DNA of 24,844 bases from Candidatus Latescibacteria bacterium 4484_7 (lineage in GTDB: Bacteria > Krumholzibacteriota > Krumholzibacteriia > Krumholzibacteriales > Krumholzibacteriaceae): positions 1-24,844 of the forward strand of contig NATK01000003.1 of NCBI GenBank assembly GCA_002085285.1, written 5' to 3'. The notes below the pieces were generated by a model, which was not told where the DNA came from, did not search any database, and was given only the letters and a program-made list of their open reading frames with translations. The position numbers and the translations under genes are program-made. Shown one piece after another: positions 1-7,802 of the stretch (position 1 is its first letter; the number at the start of each line of letters is the position of its first letter).

Positions 1-785
1 GGACCGTCAACGACCTCGCCGTTTCCGGAGCCAGACCCATTGCCGTTTCTCTGGCCTTCATCGTCGAGGAAGGTTTCCCAATGGAATCACTCGAGAGGGT
101 GGCCGATTCGATCCGTTCGGCGGCGGACAGGGCCGGCGTTTCGATCGTTACGGGCGATACGAAGGTCGTGGAAAAGGGCAAGGCGGATGGCATTTACATC
201 AACACGTCCGGGATAGGCGTAGTGCCTGATGGGGTAAGCGTATCAACGGATGCGGCTAAGGCGGGAGATGTGATCATCGTGAACGGCAATATAGGTGAGC
301 ACGGGCTAGCCATAGCGAGCAAGCGCGAGGGGATCGATTTCGGTGTGGACATCGAGAGCGACTCTGCACCGCTTTCCGAGCTTATCATCCCCATGCTCGA
401 ACAAGGCTTCGCCGTCAGGGCCATGAGAGACGCTACGAGAGGAGGCCTGGCGGCGGTACTGAACGAGATCGCTTCGGATTCAGGAGTTGGGATGGTTGTA
501 GACGAAGCGCAGATCCCGATCCCCGAGGCCGTTCTTTCGGGATGTGAGCTCATGGGATACGAACCTTTGAACATAGCGAACGAGGGTAAGTTCGTCGCCG
601 TAGTGGACGGGAGCGATGCGGAGCGTGTCGTCGAGTTCATGCGTTCTCGCGAGCTGGGCAGGAATGCGGCTTTGATCGGAGAAGTTGTCTCCGAACACCC
701 GGGCACCGTCGTCATGAAGACGATCTACGGGGGGCAGCGCGTTGTGGACGTTCCCTACGGAGACCTTCTGCCGCGAATCTGCTAG
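1..785 (+). CDS. hypE: HypE, hydrogenase expression/formation protein (5' end outside window)
   Basis: HypE dehydrates the carbamoyl group on its own C-terminal cysteine to a thiocyanate, the source of the cyanide ligands of [NiFe] hydrogenase, working with HypF and then HypC/HypD. The reading frame is open from base 3 and starts inside the conserved stretch TVNDLAVSGARP, so the N-terminal part is missing only because of the window edge. Visible family marks are EEGFPME, MRDATRGGLAAVLNEIA in the C-terminal AIR-synthase-like domain, and the diagnostic end PRIC, whose last residue is the acceptor cysteine. The intact tail argues for a functional protein. A hydrogenase maturation cluster probably lies to the left. 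No clear terminator is visible in the 98 bp before the convergent regulator gene. Confidence 0.95.
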   Translation, partial: TVNDLAVSGARPIAVSLAFIVEEGFPMESLERVADSIRSAADRAGVSIVTGDTKVVEKGKADGIYINTSGIGVVPDGVSVSTDAAKAGDVIIVNGNIGEHGLAIASKREGIDFGVDIESDSAPLSELIIPMLEQGFAVRAMRDATRGGLAAVLNEIASDSGVGMVVDEAQIPIPEAVLSGCELMGYEPLNIANEGKFVAVVDGSDAERVVEFMRSRELGRNAALIGEVVSEHPGTVVMKTIYGGQRVVDVPYGDLLPRIC

Positions 786-883
786 TTGGTTCGGGAAAGA
801 GCGGGCTACCCACATGGATTAGACAATTTGGGAGCTGTTTTCCCGGCAAACTCGCTGGTTAAGTTGTAAAGAGCGGTGATTTT

Positions 884-1543
884 CTAAACGAGGCTGAATT
901 CGTTGACGAGGTTCATGCACCCGCACCTTTTGATCAGTACATTGAACAGCTGGGTTCGATTGTCGACGCCGAATTTGCGGTAGATCTTCCACATATGATT
1001 CTTTACCGTTTTTTCACTTATACCGAGCTCCTTCGAGATCTCTCTGTTTCTTTTGCCCTGTATGAAATGAAAAAGGATCTCGAGCTCTCTGCGTGAAAGT
1101 TTGAGATCGATCGAATCCTTGAGACGCTCTACTATCACCGCGGGATCCTTGAGATCGCTACGTCGTGAGTTTCGATCGCGATCTTCGATCAACGAACCGA
1201 TTATTCGGTCGATCGAGTGAAGTTCCATCAGGTTTTCCATAACGTAGCTCGATCCGTGTTTCATGATGTCGAGCACATTTTCTCGATCCATCCCTTTCTC
1301 TATGAGGATGCTCACTGGTTTTTCGCTGAGCTCTTCGATCACCGCGAGAATATCAAGAAATTCGTCCTTCTTACCGTTGTATTCTATGATCACAGCGTCG
1401 ATCTGCTCCTTGACGAGTAGCCTCTTTACCTCGTCGATCGTCTCGGCCTTGATCACGATGTTGCCGTTTCGATCGAGGTTCCTCTCGAGGATGTCAGCGA
1501 TCGAGCTGTTGAGGCAATGAATCAATATCTTCTCGATCTTCAT
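884..1543 (-). CDS. LuxR/NarL-type transcriptional regulator with degenerate receiver domain
   Basis: The protein has 219 residues. Residues about 148-205 form a LuxR-type helix-turn-helix (LSRRELEILFHFIQGK, then ISEKTVKNHMWKIYRKFGV), a DNA-binding domain. Residues 1-120 have the length and alpha/beta pattern of a response-regulator receiver, but the acidic pair after the first strand is replaced (LIHCLNSS). The expected phospho-aspartate position reads VIIEYNGK, with Glu54 in place of Asp, and the conserved Lys near residue 105 is absent. I infer a phosphorylation-independent or permanently active regulator. The ATG at 1543 has a GGAGA ribosome site 5-6 bases upstream. A 16-bp palindrome at 1582-1597, about 40 bp upstream of the start, could be its own operator. 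No partner kinase is adjacent. It is convergent with hypE and divergent from the PHP gene. Confidence 0.88.
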   Translation of the reverse strand: MKIEKILIHCLNSSIADILERNLDRNGNIVIKAETIDEVKRLLVKEQIDAVIIEYNGKKDEFLDILAVIEELSEKPVSILIEKGMDRENVLDIMKHGSSYVMENLMELHSIDRIIGSLIEDRDRNSRRSDLKDPAVIVERLKDSIDLKLSRRELEILFHFIQGKRNREISKELGISEKTVKNHMWKIYRKFGVDNRTQLFNVLIKRCGCMNLVNEFSLV

Positions 1544-1581
1544 GTCTTCTCCCTCTGAGCGATGTTTTCGACCTTTATTTT

Positions 1582-1597
1582 TGATTCGGTCGAATCA
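1582..1597. promoter_or_regulatory. Candidate operator: perfect 7+2+7 palindrome
   Basis: TGATTCG-GT-CGAATCA is a perfect inverted repeat with a 2-base centre, about 40 bp upstream of the LuxR-type regulator start and in the 219 bp between two divergent genes. Its size and place suit a dimeric DNA-binding protein, possibly the regulator itself. A second inverted repeat, CCCTTTAG at 1604-1611 with CTAAAGGG at 1636-1643, lies beside it. The role is inferred from symmetry and position only. Confidence 0.4.
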
Positions 1598-1762
1598 GGC
1601 GATCCCTTTAGTGAAAGATGCCCGGGGCGATCAAGCTAAAGGGGGAACGGAAGATACATCACGACTAATAATAACAGGGGGGAATCACTTTGTCTCTTCC
1701 TGTTCCCGGAGAAATGATGTAAAGGGCATTGAACGGAGGCGCGATATTGATTATCATCAAAT

Positions 1763-2566
1763 ATGATCGATTACCATCTACACGGAAACTTTTGCGGGCA
1801 CGGTTCGGGGCGTCTCGAGGAGTACGTCCTCGCCGCGATCGATCGGGGGCTTTCGGAGATCGGTTTCAGCGCTCATTTACCGAAGGTCGTCGACCCTGAT
1901 CCGTACCATGCAATGCTCGAAGACGATCTTCCGAGATACGTCAAGACGGTAAGATCGCTTCAAGATGAGTACGGCACTCGGATAAAGATAAAGCTCGGCA
2001 TTGAAGCGGATTATTTCGAAGGGTTCGAGGAAAAGACGCGTGCATTGCTCTCTGCTCACCCCTTCGACTATGTGATAGGCTCTATTCATTTCCTCGGCGA
2101 CTGGCATTTTACGAGCCGGGCGGGGCTTGCACAATACGGCAGGGAGGATCCGAACGAGGCCTTCCCGAGATACTTCGAGCTCTTGCGCAAGATGATATCG
2201 ACGGGCCTTTTCGATATCGTCGGGCACCCCGATGCCATAAGACGGAGCTACTTCGTTCCTACTATACCGCTCGAGGGTGAGTACAGGGCAACGGCCGAAC
2301 TGATCGAGCAAAAGGGCATGTCCGCCGAGGTCAATACGGCGGGTCTTCGCAGAGATGCCGGCTCGATCTATCCGGCACACGAATTTCTCTCTGTACTCGT
2401 CGCCGAAGGTGTTCCTTTGACGATTGGTTCGGATGCCCACAGGCCCGATGATGTAGGGCGCGATTTCGACAGTGCGCTGAGCGAGCTGAAGAGGTTCGGT
2501 GTGGAGAGAGTGGCCGTTTATGAGCGACGCAAGAGATCGCTCGTTCCACTTGAACCGTCGGGCTAA
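1763..2566 (+). CDS. PHP-domain phosphoesterase, histidinol-phosphatase (HisJ/HisK) type
   Basis: The 267-residue protein has the metal-binding pattern of PHP-family histidinol-phosphatases: DYHLHGNFCGHG at residues 3-14, GFSAHLP, GIEADYF, DYVIGSIHFLGDWHF, DIVGHPDAIRR and TIGSDAHRPDDVG. Proteins of this type hydrolyse L-histidinol phosphate in histidine synthesis, using a three-metal site, in the cytoplasm. The ATG at 1763 is the only possible start, because an in-frame stop lies at 1748-1750. GGAGG at 1735-1739 is rather far upstream (23 bases), so initiation may be weak or use another site. No other histidine genes are in view, so a different phosphoester substrate is possible. It stands alone, with guaB 151 bp downstream behind its own promoter. 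Confidence 0.85.
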   Translation: MIDYHLHGNFCGHGSGRLEEYVLAAIDRGLSEIGFSAHLPKVVDPDPYHAMLEDDLPRYVKTVRSLQDEYGTRIKIKLGIEADYFEGFEEKTRALLSAHPFDYVIGSIHFLGDWHFTSRAGLAQYGREDPNEAFPRYFELLRKMISTGLFDIVGHPDAIRRSYFVPTIPLEGEYRATAELIEQKGMSAEVNTAGLRRDAGSIYPAHEFLSVLVAEGVPLTIGSDAHRPDDVGRDFDSALSELKRFGVERVAVYERRKRSLVPLEPSG

Positions 2567-2572
2567 TCAATC

Positions 2573-2601
2573 TTGACAGCAGAGGAAATAGAGGGTATTT
2601 T
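2573..2601 (+). promoter_or_regulatory. Sigma70-type promoter upstream of guaB
   Basis: TTGACA (2573-2578), a 17-base spacer and TATTTT (2596-2601) lie just after the PHP gene stop. The -35 is perfect, the -10 matches 4 of 6 and the spacing is ideal. AT-rich DNA follows to 2670. It would give guaB a leader of about 110 bases and make the guaB group independent of the PHP gene. Confidence 0.6.
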
Positions 2602-2690
2602 CATGAAAATTTATGATGCGGTAATTATTTTTTATTCAAATATTTTTCGATGCAAATGATATTTCGGAAATCAAACAGACGAAGGGAGGG

Positions 2691-2708
2691 AGAGGAGGAT
2701 TATCCTCT
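2691..2708 (+). promoter_or_regulatory. Small hairpin over the guaB ribosome-binding site
   Basis: AGAGGA (2691-2696) pairs perfectly with TCCTCT (2703-2708), with a 6-base loop; an alternative is GAGGA-TTA-TCCTC. Either form hides the AGGAGG at 2693-2698, which lies 19 bases before the ATG at 2718. It could dampen translation of guaB. The stem is short, so chance is possible. Confidence 0.3.
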
Positions 2709-2717
2709 TCGATCACG

Positions 2718-4184
2718 ATGGCTGTAAAAAAGGTTGTAAAAGAGGGGCTTACGTTCGATGACGTGCTGCTGATCCCTGCGATGTCAAGGGTTCATCCTTC
2801 GAAGGTAAATGTTGCCACGAGACTCACGAAGAAGATCAAGCTGAACATCCCGATCGTCTCGGCAGCCATGGATACCGTTACCGAGGCCGAGCTCGCCATA
2901 GCCCTTGCGAGGGAGGGAGGTATAGGTATCGTTCACAAGAATCTCTCCGTGACGGAGCAGGCCGAGCAGGTCGATAGGGTGAAGAGGAGCGAGAGCGGTC
3001 TAATCACGAACCCGGTAACCCTGTCTCCCGATCAGCTCGTCAGCGAGGCGAAGGCTCTGATGGCGAAGTACAGTATCTCCGGGTTGCCCGTGACGAACAG
3101 GGGTATCCTGGTGGGGATTCTCACCGCGCGCGACCTCAGGTTTCTCGAGCGCGACAATGTGCGGGTTGGCGATGTGATGACTAAGGACAATCTCATAACT
3201 GCCTCGGAAGGTATAACGCTGGAAAAAGCAACGAAGATACTTCACGAGAACCGAATCGAAAAACTCCCGGTCGTTGATCGGAAAGGGAGGATAAAGGGGC
3301 TCATAACGGTTAAGGATATTCAGAAGAAGCTTGATTTCCCCAACGCCGCCAAGGACCCGAACGGGCGACTGAGAGTGGGGGCGGCCGTCGGAGTGAGCCA
3401 TGACACGATGGATAGAGTGGCGGCGCTCGTGGATGCGAACGTCGACGTGGTTGTGATTGATACGGCTCACGCTCATTCGAAGAACGTCTTTGATGCAATA
3501 AAGAGGATAAGAAAGCGCTACAAGGATCTCCAGCTCATAGCGGGGAATATAGCCACGGCGGCCGCTGCGCGAGACCTTATAAAACTCGGCGTTGATGCGA
3601 TCAAGGTGGGCATAGGCCCGAGCGCTATCTGCACGACCCGTGTCATTGCTGGTATCGGGGTGCCTCAACTCACAGCGATCATGGATACTGCCGAAGTTGC
3701 ATCTCGTGCAAACGTTCCGCTCATAGCCGACGGCGGAATCAAGTATTCTGGAGACATCGTCAAGGCGATAGCCGCAGGGGCCGATTCGGTGATGATCGGG
3801 AGCCTCTTTGCAGGAACGGACGAGAGCCCTGGCGAGATAGTTTATTATGAAGGCAAGAGTTACAAGATCTATAGAGGAATGGGTTCAATCGGTGCGATGA
3901 AGAAGGGGAGCAAGGATAGATACTTTCAGGAAGATGTGGTCGAGGAATCCAAGCTTGTGGCCGAAGGTATCGAGGGGCGCGTCTCATACAAGGGGAAGCT
4001 CTCGAGCAACGTTTTCCAGCTCCTCGGTGGTTTGAAGGCCGGTATGGGATATGTTGGGGCGGCTACGATCAGGGAACTCAAGGCAAAGGCCCGTTTCATC
4101 AAAATAACTCAGGCAAGTTTGAGGGAGAGCCATCCGCACGATATCATCATAACAAAAGAAGCACCGAACTACAGAACGAGCTGA
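2718..4184 (+). CDS. guaB: Inosine-5'-monophosphate dehydrogenase
   Basis: IMP dehydrogenase oxidises IMP to XMP with NAD+, the committed step of guanine nucleotide synthesis, in the cytoplasm. The 488 residues are the usual bacterial length. The N-terminal barrel begins with GLTFDDVLLIPA. Two CBS domains follow at about residues 95-205 (GLPVTNRGILVGILTARDLRFL, then RIEKLPVVDRKGRIKGLITVKD). The catalytic loop contains GIGPSAICTTR with the nucleophilic Cys, followed by IADGGIKYSGDIVKA, the GSLFAGTDESPGE phosphate-binding segment and the YRGMGSIGAM flap. It starts the group guaB - QueG-like - hydrolase, with 5 bases to the next gene. Confidence 0.98.
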   Translation: MAVKKVVKEGLTFDDVLLIPAMSRVHPSKVNVATRLTKKIKLNIPIVSAAMDTVTEAELAIALAREGGIGIVHKNLSVTEQAEQVDRVKRSESGLITNPVTLSPDQLVSEAKALMAKYSISGLPVTNRGILVGILTARDLRFLERDNVRVGDVMTKDNLITASEGITLEKATKILHENRIEKLPVVDRKGRIKGLITVKDIQKKLDFPNAAKDPNGRLRVGAAVGVSHDTMDRVAALVDANVDVVVIDTAHAHSKNVFDAIKRIRKRYKDLQLIAGNIATAAAARDLIKLGVDAIKVGIGPSAICTTRVIAGIGVPQLTAIMDTAEVASRANVPLIADGGIKYSGDIVKAIAAGADSVMIGSLFAGTDESPGEIVYYEGKSYKIYRGMGSIGAMKKGSKDRYFQEDVVEESKLVAEGIEGRVSYKGKLSSNVFQLLGGLKAGMGYVGAATIRELKAKARFIKITQASLRESHPHDIIITKEAPNYRTS

Positions 4185-4189
4185 TTGAA

Positions 4190-4927
4190 GTGAGCATCGA
4201 AATGCACAGAGAAGACAAGGCGACTGTATCAGCCGCAGAAAACTTCGAGGCGATAAGAAGGGTGGCGGGCGTGGAGGGCATAGATCTCGTCTCATCGGCG
4301 CCTGTCACCGATGCTCTGCGGGAGACGTTTCATCCTTCGACCAAGGCTGTTGCATCTGGTTTGAGGTACGCGGTGGTAATCGGGATAAGGCTTTCCGAAC
4401 CGGTCCTCGAGACGGTCGTCACAGCTCCCACGTGGACTTACTATCATCACTATAGGACGGTTAATTTTGCCCTCGACCAGGCTGCGAGAAAGGTAGCTTC
4501 GGAATGCATGAGGCGCGGTGCGAGGGCATTCCCGGTGCCGGCATCTCAGATACTCGATTGGGAGCGGCTGAAGGGGCATCTATCGCACCGCGAGGCTGGA
4601 GCAGTCGTAGGTCTTGGATGGCAGGGTCGGAACAATCTGCTCGTGAATCCAGAGTTCGGTTCTCAGGTGAGGTACACTACGATTCTCACCGACCTGGAGC
4701 TGCCGTCGTACAGACCTTATTCGGATGAGGAACTTGCGGGCTGCGGTGATTGTTACGACTGTATAGATGTGTGCCCGGTGGGCGCGATTCACGATGACCC
4801 GCTCGATTTCGAGCTCGACAGATGCACCGCTCAATTGAGGAGATTTTCGAAGAGTGAAAGGTTGAACACTATGATTTGCGGGCTCTGCATAAGGGCCTGC
4901 AGCGGAACGGCAGGTCGAAAGAAATGA
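4190..4927 (+). CDS. Short QueG-like double 4Fe-4S cluster protein
   Basis: This 245-residue protein resembles the core of epoxyqueuosine reductase (QueG), the cobalamin and iron-sulfur enzyme of the last queuosine step. GWQGRNNLLVNPEFGSQVRYTTILTDLELP at residues 143-172 is the typical QueG-type region. Two 4Fe-4S sites follow: C185, C188, C191 and C195 (CGDCYDCIDVCP), and C212, C230, C233 and C237. It is about 100 residues shorter than standard QueG, with a reduced N-terminal part and no HEAT-like C-terminal region, and the second cluster ends CSG rather than CP. It is therefore better called a QueG-related ferredoxin-domain reductase of unknown substrate. GTG at 4190 is the first start after the guaB stop; ATG at 4202 is an alternative. 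Its end overlaps the next start as ATGA. Confidence 0.85.
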   Translation: MSIEMHREDKATVSAAENFEAIRRVAGVEGIDLVSSAPVTDALRETFHPSTKAVASGLRYAVVIGIRLSEPVLETVVTAPTWTYYHHYRTVNFALDQAARKVASECMRRGARAFPVPASQILDWERLKGHLSHREAGAVVGLGWQGRNNLLVNPEFGSQVRYTTILTDLELPSYRPYSDEELAGCGDCYDCIDVCPVGAIHDDPLDFELDRCTAQLRRFSKSERLNTMICGLCIRACSGTAGRKK

Positions 4928-5832
4928 CTATTACGCAGAACGCGCTTGCAAAGATAACACGCTCAGTCTGGGAGCTCAACGAGCTTGTCAAGAAGGACCC
5001 GTCCAACTATGACCTGCGCCGCGATCTGCTGCTCTATTTTCTTGATAGCAAGCTCTACATGGAGAGAAAGATAGGTGTCCCGGAGAGAGACAGGAGCTTT
5101 ATGTTGGTGCAGGAAAGGGAAGCCCTGTCATGTTTCCTTCTGCACGGTGCGGGAGGTTCGCCTGCCGAAATGAGAGACCTCGGAGAGCATCTCTACAAGA
5201 TGGGGTTCACCGTCTTTGCCTTGAAGATGAATCTGGGCGAGGATTATCACAACGAAAGGCAGAAGAGATCGCTTGTGAAAATACTGAAGAATGAGCCGAG
5301 CTTCGAAGAGAGAAGGTTGAATTATATAAAGACGTGGGGCGGGACGGTTGGTGAAGTGGAGACTGCGTTTGAGATAATGTTGAGTTACGATCCCGGGGCC
5401 AGCCTGTTGGGATTCAGTTTCGGAGGCACGGTTGCACTTGACTTGCTTCGTCGTTACCCTTCACGAAAGGCAGTGCTCATTTCACCGGCTCTCGTACCGA
5501 GGATGAACGTGAGGCACTTGATATTCAAAACGATGAAAAAGTTTTCTCCAAGGCTTGCGAGAAACATGGATCCCGGGGAATTTTTGATCATCGATTATAT
5601 CGACAGGGTTAGATCCGCCCTCGGCCCGATCGATAAGGAACTCCTCGTCATACAGGCAAATAAGGATCCGATCCTTTCGCTTCGCGGTGTAAGGTTGCTC
5701 GAAAAGTTCGCAGTGAACGAAAAATCGAAATTTGTCGTGATAAACTCGTCGAGGCACACGATAGTTAGAGGGGAAGAATCGGGAAAGATATTTGACCTTG
5801 TCGGCAGGTTTCTTCAGGGAATAGAGGGATAA
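4924..5832 (+). CDS. Alpha/beta hydrolase (serine esterase/lipase-like)
   Basis: The 302-residue protein is read from the ATG at 4924, which overlaps the preceding stop as ATGA and implies translational coupling. An upstream in-frame TTG at 4876 would lie inside the iron-sulfur coding region and is less likely. The fold marks are complete: oxyanion-hole motif LLHGAGGS (residues 72-79), nucleophile elbow GFSFG with Ser165, acid Asp248 in QANKDP, and His278 in SSRHT. The first 60 residues form a charged helical extension not typical of the core fold. There is no signal peptide, so it is probably cytoplasmic. The substrate cannot be told from sequence; carboxylesterase or S33-type peptidase are both possible. 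Coupling to guaB and the QueG-like gene is positional only. Confidence 0.88.
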   Translation: MTITQNALAKITRSVWELNELVKKDPSNYDLRRDLLLYFLDSKLYMERKIGVPERDRSFMLVQEREALSCFLLHGAGGSPAEMRDLGEHLYKMGFTVFALKMNLGEDYHNERQKRSLVKILKNEPSFEERRLNYIKTWGGTVGEVETAFEIMLSYDPGASLLGFSFGGTVALDLLRRYPSRKAVLISPALVPRMNVRHLIFKTMKKFSPRLARNMDPGEFLIIDYIDRVRSALGPIDKELLVIQANKDPILSLRGVRLLEKFAVNEKSKFVVINSSRHTIVRGEESGKIFDLVGRFLQGIEG

Positions 5833-5940
5833 CCCAAAGAGCAGTCTGGTCTCCACAAAAAATCACCGTCAATCACGTCGCGTTTCTGCAGAGGATTGCC
5901 CCCGATCAGCCCTCTTTCCGCCGTGCGACCGAATCCATTG

Positions 5941-5968
5941 GCCGGCGCTAAGCTACGCGGCGGCTTTT
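5941..5968 (+). terminator. Weak candidate intrinsic terminator
   Basis: GCCG (5941-5944) with CGGC (5961-5964), plus GCG (5945-5947) with CGC (5956-5958), form an imperfect stem with a 2-base bulge and an 8-base loop, followed by TTTT. It sits about 110 bases after the hydrolase stop, in the convergent gap. The T-tract is short. Confidence 0.3.
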
Positions 5969-5997
5969 GAACAATCAGTTTTTCGCTGCAATCTTGT

Positions 5998-6762
5998 TTA
6001 TATCTTGAAATCGAAGGAAGGATCGATGCTCTTGAGCTTTGCAACGCTTTCCTCGAGGCATTTTCTCGATTTCTTCGTTCCCTTCTTTTTGTATTCGGAA
6101 AGGGCATCGAGGAATTCATCGTACAGGGAAGATTTGGTTTTCTCGATGTCTATGTCTTGCACCGTTTTTACCAGGTGAAAAAGTTCACCTCCGCTGATCT
6201 TCTTCACGATATTGAGGTAATCGATACGCATCGTAGAAAGAACATCGATATATCTTTCGAGCCCGACTGCAAGCTTGCCGAGAACATCGGCGATTGCCGT
6301 ATTCTTGCGAAAGACCTCATACGAATATGACTGAGCGAATTTATAGTAGGCCTTCGTTCTTCCAATGTAGCCCCTTGTACTGAGGTTTAAGTATGGAGTC
6401 GAATTGGGTCTCCTCTGCTTAGGGTTGTCGAAAATGCCTAAGGCGAGGAGCAAGTAATCGGCATTGGTTTTGTAGATTTCATACTTGGTTCTCGGATTTT
6501 GAATGAGCCTTACGTTATCGAATAGATAGATGTCGTAAGGCATGATGTATTTGGCCGCCTTGTCTTTGTATTGTGGATATACGACAGAAGTCAGCAGATT
6601 TGCAAGATAGACGTTTACATCTTCGTCGAAGAATTCGTTGTTGGACGGATACCCCGATTCCATGCGGCTGTACAGAAGGCTGTTCATCATAAAAAAGAAT
6701 GTCTGCTCGGGGGATTTGTCATTGGTATCGCCAATCGGTAGATAAGCTGTTGTGTGGCGCAT
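5998..6762 (-). CDS. Conserved-looking hypothetical protein, orphan, sigma54-promoted
   Basis: I do not recognise this 254-residue protein. It has no signal peptide and no clear membrane segment. It is mostly helical, with many Tyr, Asn and Asp residues in the first 150 positions and a Lys-rich C-terminal third. Its DNA is visibly more AT-rich than the flanking genes, which may mean a lineage-specific or acquired gene. The start is well supported: ATG at 6762 with GGAG 8 bases upstream. A near-perfect -24/-12 promoter lies about 55-70 bp upstream (6816-6831), so the gene is almost certainly expressed under sigma54 control. The nearest similar promoter drives the chemosensory-like operon at 8004, which suggests a shared regulon. 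It is a single gene, convergent with the hydrolase. Confidence 0.82.
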   Translation of the reverse strand: MRHTTAYLPIGDTNDKSPEQTFFFMMNSLLYSRMESGYPSNNEFFDEDVNVYLANLLTSVVYPQYKDKAAKYIMPYDIYLFDNVRLIQNPRTKYEIYKTNADYLLLALGIFDNPKQRRPNSTPYLNLSTRGYIGRTKAYYKFAQSYSYEVFRKNTAIADVLGKLAVGLERYIDVLSTMRIDYLNIVKKISGGELFHLVKTVQDIDIEKTKSSLYDEFLDALSEYKKKGTKKSRKCLEESVAKLKSIDPSFDFKI

Positions 6763-6815
6763 GTTGCAATCTCCGTTGTTTTTCTGTGCCTTTGTCGGTG
6801 TCTGAAAAGGTGATC

Positions 6816-6831
6816 AGCAACATTTATGCCA
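6816..6831 (-). promoter_or_regulatory. Sigma54 (-24/-12) promoter of the orphan gene
   Basis: On the minus strand the sequence is TGGCAT-AAATG-TTGCT. The invariant GG (6830-6829) and GC (6818-6817) are 10 bases apart, exactly as in the RpoN consensus TGGCAC-N5-TTGC(A/T). Transcription should begin near 6805, leaving about 43 bases of leader before the ATG at 6762. RpoN promoters need an enhancer-binding activator, which is not encoded in this window. Confidence 0.78.
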
Positions 6832-6903
6832 TGAGGGGGGGGTAGGGAGCTGCGCGAAATCTTGATAAAAATGAAATAAAATTCTTTGCTTTATGAATGA
6901 TTT

Positions 6904-6934
6904 TGGTATAATGTCACTGATTATTTTATAAAAT
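6904..6934 (+). promoter_or_regulatory. Extended -10 promoter with overlapping AT palindrome
   Basis: TG-G-TATAAT at 6904-6912 is a perfect extended -10 element; only a poor -35 (TTTGCT, 6885-6890) precedes it, as is usual for this class. Directly after the expected start point is the perfect palindrome ATTTTATAAAAT (6923-6934), a possible operator. It drives the carbon-nitrogen hydrolase gene 28 bases further on. Confidence 0.6.
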
Positions 6935-6961
6935 TTTAGGCTTGGGAATTGGGGGTAATAT

Positions 6962-7765
6962 ATGAGAATAGGTTTCCTTCAGTTAAGACCCAAGTTTGGG
7001 GCTGTAAAGCAGAATGTACGTAAAGCAGTGACCTTGCTCGGTAAGGTCAGTGATGCAACGATCGTTCTCCCCGAGCTTTTCAACACGGGTTATCTTTTCA
7101 AAAACAAAGAGGAGCTCGCATCCCTGGCGGAACCCGTCCCTAGGGGATACACCACGCAGGAGATGAAGAAGATCGCAAAAAAGAGAAATCTCAATCTCGT
7201 ATTCGGAATCGCTCAGAAGGCGAACAAGAAGTTTTACAATTCCGCTGTCTTCGTCAATCCCAGAGGCAAGGTCGAGGTTTATCAAAAGGTACATCTCTTC
7301 GATCGCGAGAAGCTCTTCTTCACCAGAGGCAAAGCGTTCAAAACGGTTTCTACCGATGAGGCCAAACTCGGGATCATGGTTTGCTTCGATTGGATATTCC
7401 CTGAGGTGGCGCGGATTCTCACACTCAATGGAGCAAAGATTCTCTGCCATCCGAGCAATCTCGTTCTTCCTTACGCACAGGATGCAATGAAGACACGCTG
7501 CATCGAGAACAGGGTCTTCGCTGTGACAGCGAACAGGATAGGAACCGAGAGAAGAGGGACGATCACTCTTACCTTTACGGGCGGCAGCCAGATCGTTGCA
7601 CCGGACGGCACTGTTCTGGCATCCGCAGGTGACAGGAGCGAGTCGTTGAGGGTCGTGGATATCGATGTCGAAGAGGCTTCGAACAAGAGTCTTACGGTCA
7701 ACAACGATATCATCGAGGATAGATTTCCATCACTCTACTCCAGGATAGCTCGAAAGAGCAAATGA
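6962..7765 (+). CDS. Carbon-nitrogen hydrolase (nitrilase superfamily amidase)
   Basis: The 267-residue protein has the catalytic triad of the nitrilase superfamily: Glu38 in VLPELFNTGY, Lys109 in VYQKVHLFD and Cys141 in GIMVCFDWIFPE, plus the structural Glu116. Members hydrolyse non-peptide C-N bonds such as those of omega-amides, N-carbamoyl compounds or NAD+. The length and the NTGYLF and KVHLFDREKLFFTRG segments suit an omega-amidase or N-carbamoylputrescine-type amidase, but the substrate cannot be fixed. It begins at ATG 6962 behind a G-rich ribosome site (GGGGGT). It stands alone, with its own promoter upstream and a sigma54 operon downstream. Confidence 0.92.
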   Translation: MRIGFLQLRPKFGAVKQNVRKAVTLLGKVSDATIVLPELFNTGYLFKNKEELASLAEPVPRGYTTQEMKKIAKKRNLNLVFGIAQKANKKFYNSAVFVNPRGKVEVYQKVHLFDREKLFFTRGKAFKTVSTDEAKLGIMVCFDWIFPEVARILTLNGAKILCHPSNLVLPYAQDAMKTRCIENRVFAVTANRIGTERRGTITLTFTGGSQIVAPDGTVLASAGDRSESLRVVDIDVEEASNKSLTVNNDIIEDRFPSLYSRIARKSK

Positions 7766-7802
7766 ATCCTGCCGTTCTATTGCCTTCAGAAATTGCAGAG
7801 GC

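Noticed and set aside
1542..1766. Open frame of 74 codons between the regulator and PHP genes
   Set aside because: It covers the divergent regulatory region with its palindromes, has no ribosome site suited to it and no recognisable protein pattern.
5814..6119. Minus-strand frame beyond the end of the orphan gene, considered as a frameshifted continuation
   Set aside because: It overlaps the orphan gene in another frame and runs into the hydrolase end; nothing in it resembles a known domain.
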